From Bacteroides acidifaciens (GTDB lineage Bacteria > Bacteroidota > Bacteroidia > Bacteroidales > Bacteroidaceae): DNA of 64,000 bases. Under the pieces are notes generated by a model. It saw only the letters and a list, made by a program, of their open reading frames with translations, made no database searches and had not been told where the DNA came from. Positions 59,208-64,000 of the stretch are shown here, piece after piece. How positions within the stretch are numbered: the first letter of the stretch is position 1; each line of letters starts with the position of its first letter. The stretch is taken from NCBI RefSeq assembly GCF_024623065.1, contig NZ_JANJZR010000014.1:1-64000 (forward strand), in the 5' to 3' direction. The position numbers and the translations under genes were made by a program.

Positions 59208-60061
59208 TCCTCCTCCAGCAGGGTTATGTTGAACGAATCGGCCGCCAGCACATCTTCATAGTCGATGTTCAGGCATATGTTACGACCGCTAATCTGCTTC
59301 TCCGTCATTTCGACGGTCAGTATCTTGTCGTTGGGGAAGGTCATTTTTTTCACCACAATCACGTTGCGGTAGCCGTGCCGGAACACCTTGCCGCCCTCCA
59401 GCACCAGCGTGGGCGTCAGTTCGACGACTTGTGCATTGGTCGCTTTGGATAGTTTCTTGTCCGCGAGCTTCACCCGTATCTCGTCGATGTCGAAACGGAT
59501 GTTCGTCTTGTTATCCACGGAGAAGTCTATGAAGAAGTAATCGCCCACGGCGTAAATGTTGTTCAGCCGCATCGTCATGCGATGTGCCTTGGTTGCCACA
59601 TTGCGAATCTTTGCGGGCGAGTTCCAGATACGCCTTGCGAAGCGGATCATCTCTGCTGTGGACATCGAGACCGCCGGATTGTTGTAGGCGTCCCGTTCCC
59701 GTAACTCTATCTCTTTATCCGTTACCGCCTCCCGTACTCTTGTCGTGTAGAGCAACGCATATTGCGTGCGGTAGCGTTCCGTTACTATGGTCACGATGGC
59801 CAGCACTTCGCCGTCCTCATGTCCGCCTTCCTTCGGTTTCAGGCGGATGATGTTGTCTATGGGCTGGTCGCCCGCTACTTTCTCGGTGGAAATGTCCACG
59901 AAGCGGATTGGCTCCGAAGCTGTGATGACAGTCGTTACCTGCTCGTTCACCGTCAGTTGCTCCATCTCCTCGTATGTGCGCTGTGCCAGTACCTCATGGC
60001 CCGACAACAGCCCGACAGTGAGAAAAAATCCTGTTATCGTCCTTTTTAGATTCATATTCAT
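59204..60061 (-). CDS. traN: Conjugal transfer protein TraN (285 aa)
   Basis: Signal peptide LKRTITGFFLTVGLLSGHEV. Mature region has NEQVTTVITASEPIRFVDIS, the VirB9/TraN pattern, and a C-terminal VVKKMTFPNDKILTVEMTEK. TraN corresponds to the VirB9-type outer core-complex subunit and works with TraM (VirB10-like) and TraO. The gene lies downstream of the inserted methyltransferase gene. Confidence 0.9.
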   Translation of the reverse strand: MNMNLKRTITGFFLTVGLLSGHEVLAQRTYEEMEQLTVNEQVTTVITASEPIRFVDISTEKVAGDQPIDNIIRLKPKEGGHEDGEVLAIVTIVTERYRTQYALLYTTRVREAVTDKEIELRERDAYNNPAVSMSTAEMIRFARRIWNSPAKIRNVATKAHRMTMRLNNIYAVGDYFFIDFSVDNKTNIRFDIDEIRVKLADKKLSKATNAQVVELTPTLVLEGGKVFRHGYRNVIVVKKMTFPNDKILTVEMTEKQISGRNICLNIDYEDVLAADSFNITLLEEE

Positions 60062-60097
60062 ATCGTTGATTTATTGATTTGTTTACTTCTTTTTTCC

Positions 60098-60877
60098 TCA
60101 TTTCGTCCCGTCTTCACGCTCCAGTGCTTCCTGAATCCGCCGTTCGGCAATCTCACAATAGCCCGGATCAACCTCGAAGCCGATGTAATGCCGTCCCGTG
60201 CGGATGGCGGCAATGGCCGTCGTGCCCGAGCCTATGCAGTTGTCCAGTACCACATCCCCCTCATTGGTGTATGTGCGTATCAGGTATTCCATCAACGCCA
60301 CAGGCTTTTGCGTTGGGTGATAGAACGCGCCTGTCTTGTGTTCTTTGGCTACGCTGATGACCGAAGTCGGATATTTGTCATCCGCCACACGCACCGGAAC
60401 AAGTTTCATGTTACCATAGCAACGGTTCGTGAAATCGTTGCCCGATTTGCGCCGTCCGTGATTCCGTTGCTCCGGAAGGCACGGTGTCATCTGCGGATGA
60501 TACACCGGTTGCCGGTCATAGAACACGATGATGTCCTCATGCTGCCGCAACGGCATACGCTTGGCGTTCAGGTGTCCTGTCACACGGTCTTTCCGCCAGA
60601 CAAGGTTATACCGCCACATCCGGGGCTGCGACAGCATGAGCCTTGCCGAGAAGATACCCTGTGCGAACAGGATGATGGGGCAGCCGGGCTTGGCAATGCG
60701 CCGGTACTGCTCCCACAGGGCATCAAGCGGTATCTGCCTGTCCCATCCGGCCGAACCGTTCTTGCGGTTCAGCACACCGTATGGCATATCCGCTATCACC
60801 GCATCTATACACTTGTCCGGAAGCTCTTTCATCCCTTCGAGACAATCCTTATTATATATGATGTCGATCTTCAGCAT
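60098..60877 (-). CDS. DNA methyltransferase, N6/N4 type (259 aa)
   Basis: The catalytic motif IV is ADMPYGVLN (DMPY, a variant of DPPY). The AdoMet motif VVLDNCIGSGTTAIAAIRTG lies at the C-terminal end, so the order is the beta class. An intermediate target-recognition part (RVTGHLNAKRMPLRQHEDII) is present. It is embedded in the tra operon between traN and the radical SAM gene, overlapping the latter by 7 bp. No restriction gene is nearby; it may protect the ICE from restriction in new hosts. Confidence 0.85.
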   Translation of the reverse strand: MLKIDIIYNKDCLEGMKELPDKCIDAVIADMPYGVLNRKNGSAGWDRQIPLDALWEQYRRIAKPGCPIILFAQGIFSARLMLSQPRMWRYNLVWRKDRVTGHLNAKRMPLRQHEDIIVFYDRQPVYHPQMTPCLPEQRNHGRRKSGNDFTNRCYGNMKLVPVRVADDKYPTSVISVAKEHKTGAFYHPTQKPVALMEYLIRTYTNEGDVVLDNCIGSGTTAIAAIRTGRHYIGFEVDPGYCEIAERRIQEALEREDGTK

Positions 60878-61806
60878 ACCGTTTTACTGTTGTTTGTCAG
60901 ATAATATCCGCACTTAAACCCTTTCCTCGGAGAAAAATCGGGGAAAGTGCAGGACTTGAATATCATCGGTTTGTTGACATATTGTGCAAGGTCTTTTTCA
61001 TACTGGGTCGGAACCCTGACATTATCAAAATCACGGTAAGGCATCACGAACGGCTTTATTCCCAGTTCGCGAAGCCGCTCGATACGGTACATATCCTGCT
61101 CGATGGTCGAATCATAGCCGACAAGCACATAGCACATCAGTTTGTATGGCTTGATGTATTTTGTTACTTCCCTCAGCTTGTCCGTGAGGTCAATCTGCGG
61201 CAGATCCCATGCGATATGTATGCTCTTGTGCAGCGGAAGTCTGTTGAGCCAGTACGCCTGTTCCTCATTCATAATCCGGACATCGACACCGTGCAGATTG
61301 ACTTTCTGCTTGGCGTTAAGCAGATAATCCACGGCTTCCTTCCATGCCGGATTGGCAAAGAAATTATTGTCGAGGACTTCTATGTGCTTGCCGTTGGGAT
61401 TGAGATTGACCGGAGTAACCGGTGCGATATATCCCTCTTTCTCACGGACAAGACAGAAAGGACATCTTCTGATACACCCCCTTGAAAAAAACTGGACGGA
61501 GAACGGGTATTGCGGATATAGCGAATAATCCATACCTGTGGATTCCTCTATTTCCTTTGGCAGTCTGGCTCCCACGTCGTAGCCGGTTCCCCCTCTTAGC
61601 ATAACACCTGCCTTTATGCCGGTATAGTCATAGTCGGGGGTGAAGGTGAATATCTTGCTTGCAGCAACGATATCATATCTTTTCGCCGGAACAGCCCGTT
61701 CCGCGTCATAGCCTTTGCTCTTGTAATAGGCCGAGATACGCATCAGCGCAAAGTTTGGAAAGTTATGGCTGTCCACATCTATTATTCCTATATTCCTTTG
61801 TGCCAT
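60871..61806 (-). CDS. Radical SAM protein (311 aa)
   Basis: The iron-sulphur motif CxxxCxxC is visible as RGCIRRCPFC near residue 108. The N-terminal IGIIDVDSHNFPNFALMRIS resembles a B12-binding-type Rossmann region. It has no other cysteine-rich domain until the end (FKCGYYLTNNSKTVC). Overlaps with both neighbours by or within a few bases show it is translated as part of the tra operon. Substrate unknown; modification of a small molecule, protein or nucleic acid is possible. Its place inside a conjugation operon is unusual. Confidence 0.85.
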   Translation of the reverse strand: MAQRNIGIIDVDSHNFPNFALMRISAYYKSKGYDAERAVPAKRYDIVAASKIFTFTPDYDYTGIKAGVMLRGGTGYDVGARLPKEIEESTGMDYSLYPQYPFSVQFFSRGCIRRCPFCLVREKEGYIAPVTPVNLNPNGKHIEVLDNNFFANPAWKEAVDYLLNAKQKVNLHGVDVRIMNEEQAYWLNRLPLHKSIHIAWDLPQIDLTDKLREVTKYIKPYKLMCYVLVGYDSTIEQDMYRIERLRELGIKPFVMPYRDFDNVRVPTQYEKDLAQYVNKPMIFKSCTFPDFSPRKGFKCGYYLTNNSKTVC

Positions 61807-61807
61807 A

Positions 61808-62962
61808 TTATCTGCTGTTGTTTGTCTCCCTGCCGTTCACCAGATAGACAAAAGTCCCGTATTTCAGCTTCACCTTGTTCTTCTTGATGGCCTTGCTGAT
61901 GGCGTTGCTCGTTTTCTGGTAAGCATTGTTCACAGCCTGCATACCCCATTGGGCGAGGCTGTTTCCGTAAGTTCCCGTATTCATGCTCATGCTGCCCGAC
62001 ATGGCGCCGCTCGCCACATCCTTGCTCGTCTCCCTGAACTGGCTGTTGGGAACATACAGTCCCTCCATGCCGTCCGTATCGTAGAGCGAGAGGCTGACCT
62101 TGACCAGCTCGTCATTGACCAATATGCTGCCTATAGTCCCTTTCACGCGTCCGGAAGAAAAGCCGCTGACCGTGGCGTAAAGGTACGTACCCCGTTTGAC
62201 CACGCTCTCGTTGATTTCGATATCGTCAAGCAGGCGCAGCCTGACGCGCGAGCCGTCCACGGCCTTGATGTCTTCGTCAATGATTGCCTGGATGAGTTTC
62301 GGTTCCTTGGCGTCTTTTGCCAGCGTGTTGAAGTAGTCGGAAGAGGTCTTTACCTTTTTCACCACCTCGCTGGCCTTGTCGTCCTCCGCCGGGACTTTGA
62401 CCGAACGGCTCTCCTCGTCGATGGTTCCCTTGGCCTGCACCATCGTGTCCGGAGGGATAGCCGACAGGGTGCTGTCCGCTTCTGCCGGTGCAACTTCCCG
62501 TTGTCCTCTCAGCCTCGCCTCGGCGAGTGCCTTCTCCAGTTCCGCGAGAGCTTCTTGCTCCCGCTTCTTGGCATCGGCAGCTTGCGCCACCAGAGCCTTT
62601 TCCTGCTCCTGCTCGCCGAGCAGGGCGATGTCGTCTTGCGTGTATTGCGATTCATACTCCTCCTTGTTGTCTGTAGGTTCGTCCCTGTCAATGTTGTCCA
62701 CGGCAGAATAGTCCTGTATCTTACCCCATGACTTGGCCATGTTCTCGTACTTGCTGCCTATGCCGTCACCGCCCTTGATCTGTGCGTCAGGCAATCCGGG
62801 GTTCAGAAACTCGGTCGTCTGAAGCGTCTTGTTCGGAATCTCTGCCTTTTCGGTATGAAACAGGTCGAAGATGAAATAAGACGCAACCAGCAGCGGAACA
62901 TAGAGTACGGCCGGAAGCATATACTTTGGTTGCCGGAAATTGATTCTCTTGATTATATCCAT
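61808..62962 (-). CDS. traM: Conjugal transfer protein TraM (384 aa)
   Basis: An N-terminal membrane anchor (YMLPAVLYVPLLVASYFIFD), a periplasmic coiled-coil linker (AQAADAKKREQEALAELEKA), and a VirB10-like C-terminal domain (RLLDDIEINESVVKRGTYLY, ATVSGFSSGRVKGTIGSIL). This is the TraM/VirB10 family, which spans the periplasm and gates the channel. One base separates its stop from the following radical SAM start. Confidence 0.92.
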   Translation of the reverse strand: MDIIKRINFRQPKYMLPAVLYVPLLVASYFIFDLFHTEKAEIPNKTLQTTEFLNPGLPDAQIKGGDGIGSKYENMAKSWGKIQDYSAVDNIDRDEPTDNKEEYESQYTQDDIALLGEQEQEKALVAQAADAKKREQEALAELEKALAEARLRGQREVAPAEADSTLSAIPPDTMVQAKGTIDEESRSVKVPAEDDKASEVVKKVKTSSDYFNTLAKDAKEPKLIQAIIDEDIKAVDGSRVRLRLLDDIEINESVVKRGTYLYATVSGFSSGRVKGTIGSILVNDELVKVSLSLYDTDGMEGLYVPNSQFRETSKDVASGAMSGSMSMNTGTYGNSLAQWGMQAVNNAYQKTSNAISKAIKKNKVKLKYGTFVYLVNGRETNNSR

Positions 62963-63046
62963 TGCTTATTACTGATTGATTTACGAATACTTATATTCGA
63001 TAGCGCGTCTCTTTCGGGCGCATATCGTCGGCAGTACGGATGTCGT

Positions 63047-63415
63047 TTATCGCATCCCTTCTGCCTTGTTTTCCCTCATTTCGAGCTTTTGCAGGGCCTT
63101 GTGCCGTTCCCGGAGAATCGAGTCCTGCATCTCCGTGGCAGTCCTGTGGGAGGGCTGGTAACGGCATACCACTGTCAGGCGGTAAATGTTCCATGCCAGC
63201 CCGCCGATGACAAAGCCGAATATGATAACCAGAAACAGCGTCCGATGCGCGTTGGCGAAGCCCTGCACCTTGGCGGCTGTCTTGTCGATGCGCGTCGCCT
63301 TGGCAAACTTGCGTCCGGCATCCACATCGCGTTCGTAGCGTTCTTTGTATTTCGGATCATTCTTGTCCGGCATCTTCTCGCCGAACAACATCCTGCGGAA
63401 TCCTTTGATATTCAT
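63047..63415 (-). CDS. traL: Conjugal transfer protein TraL (122 aa)
   Basis: Starting at the ATG at 63415 (MNIKGFRRMLFGEKMPDKND), a charged N-terminus leads to one membrane helix (HRTLFLVIIFGFVIGGLAWN) and a short periplasmic tail. The upstream extension overlaps traK and is not needed. TraL is a small inner-membrane subunit of the Bacteroidales conjugation machine. Confidence 0.85.
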   Translation of the reverse strand: MNIKGFRRMLFGEKMPDKNDPKYKERYERDVDAGRKFAKATRIDKTAAKVQGFANAHRTLFLVIIFGFVIGGLAWNIYRLTVVCRYQPSHRTATEMQDSILRERHKALQKLEMRENKAEGMR

Positions 63416-63426
63416 TGCTCCAATGG

Positions 63427-64000
63427 TTAATAGTTGCTTTTCGTCTTTTGCTCGATATCCTTGTTGAGCAGGGTTCGCCAATTCACTATCAGCAGCCCGT
63501 GCGGATTGTTCTCCGTCCGGGGTACACGCTTGAGCTGTCCTGCCGTAACCAGTTCACGCATCAGGATATTGCTGCGGCGTTCGATACGCTGCCGTCCGTA
63601 GTAGGTGAACTCCATATTGTTCTTGTCAAACCGTACACTGTCACAATAAATGGAGAATACGGCACTCGTTCCCAATATATTAGAATAAAATCCTTTCTCC
63701 TTGAGTGTGTTGTACTGCGCAAGTCCGGTCTCGTCCACCAGATACATCGCCTTCTCCATCGTGTACTTGATGTACTTGTCATCCGGTGGAAGCGTGAAGA
63801 AGTAGTGGTGGAACATCTCGACATGGGACTTTGCTTCCACGTCCAGCGTCTCGTCCATCGTTGTACGCTGTACCAGTATCGGCACGTTGCCGTCCAGTAC
63901 GTACACCTTCTTCTGCGCGTCCGTCACCATCGTGCGGGCCGTCCAGATGCTTGATACGCTGATGACGATGCACCCCACGAGAAAGGCGGTGCAGATGATG
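63427..64000 (-). CDS. traK: Conjugal transfer protein TraK, truncated by the window edge
   Basis: The frame is open to the window edge. Upstream residues read IICTAFLVGCIVISVSSIW, the membrane anchor of TraK, followed by DAQKKVYVLDGNVPILVQRT and YYGRQRIERRSNILMRELVT. TraK is a VirB8-like assembly factor. The start codon lies beyond position 64000. It is followed by traL after 11 bp. Confidence 0.9.
   Translation of the reverse strand, partial: IICTAFLVGCIVISVSSIWTARTMVTDAQKKVYVLDGNVPILVQRTTMDETLDVEAKSHVEMFHHYFFTLPPDDKYIKYTMEKAMYLVDETGLAQYNTLKEKGFYSNILGTSAVFSIYCDSVRFDKNNMEFTYYGRQRIERRSNILMRELVTAGQLKRVPRTENNPHGLLIVNWRTLLNKDIEQKTKSNY

Noticed and set aside
1..64000. CRISPR arrays
   Set aside because: No series of regularly spaced 25-40 bp repeats with unique spacers was found, and no Cas-like protein is encoded.

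Overview
The window suggests a human-gut Bacteroidales genome (Bacteroides, Phocaeicola or Parabacteroides). The reasons are CTnDOT-type conjugation proteins (TraK, TraL, TraM, TraN, TraO, a MobC/TraG-type coupling protein), several promoters with the Bacteroides TAnnTTTG -7 box, and a Mu-like siphoprophage with a diversity-generating retroelement (DGR) that in size and content closely resembles the published Bacteroides 'Hankyphage' group. No species can be fixed from the sequence alone.

Layout. (1) Positions 1-76 and 42180-42819 (minus strand) are two halves of one tyrosine recombinase gene. It is split by a complete 42.1-kb transposable prophage at 77-42179. The proposed 4-bp target duplication is TCAG (73-76 and 42180-42183). 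The phage termini are inverted repeats carrying six transposase-site-like motifs. (2) The prophage runs as follows: left end and regulatory repeats (77-1114); lysogeny genes on the minus strand (1115-2116) with CI-type operators; a rightward early operon with a DDE transposase, a MuB-like ATPase and many small proteins (2231-10175); a probable regulator (10283-10552); a leftward head block (17206 down to 10539: small terminase, large terminase, gp36-like, portal, MuF head protein fused to a papain-fold toxin domain, gpG-like, gp37-like); a rightward head, lysis and tail block (17405-37580: protease/scaffold, capsid with a BACON-like domain, amidase, overlapping spanin-like genes, tail tube, frameshifted tail chaperone, tape measure, distal tail, tail hub, 2248-residue DGR target); the DGR template, RNA and reverse transcriptase (37402-39401); and a right-end accessory block with a thymidylate-synthase-like enzyme and a Dam-like methyltransferase. 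(3) From 42947 a 12-bp inverted repeat with an 8-bp spacer looks like the core site of the split recombinase. It abuts the C-terminal half of a large ICE methylase/helicase whose N-terminal half is missing. The reading is therefore nested: phage inside recombinase, recombinase element inside ICE gene. (4) 44927-53266 is an ICE maintenance region: SLOG/YpsA-like protein, SSB, ParB-like protein and several small unknown proteins, punctuated by at least four copies of a folded repeat. (5) 53480-55132 is a Schlafen/AlbA-type ATP-binding regulator followed by phased 11-bp repeats. (6) 55325-64000 (minus strand) is the conjugation operon, from truncated traK at the window edge leftward to mobC, with a radical SAM protein and a DNA methyltransferase inserted between traM and traN.

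How the parts work together. The prophage replicates by transposition (transposase plus ATPase acting on the six end sites) and holds lysogeny through the CI-like repressor. It then turns on divergent head/tail operons from a shared 17.2-17.4 kb regulatory gap. The DGR rewrites the C-terminus of the tail adhesin. Less ordinary cargo includes the MuF-toxin fusion with a convergent, separately promoted small gene that could be its immunity protein, and a TS-like enzyme with the Asn-to-Asp change associated with dCMP specificity. The ICE around it would allow the whole nest to move by conjugation if its transfer functions are intact.
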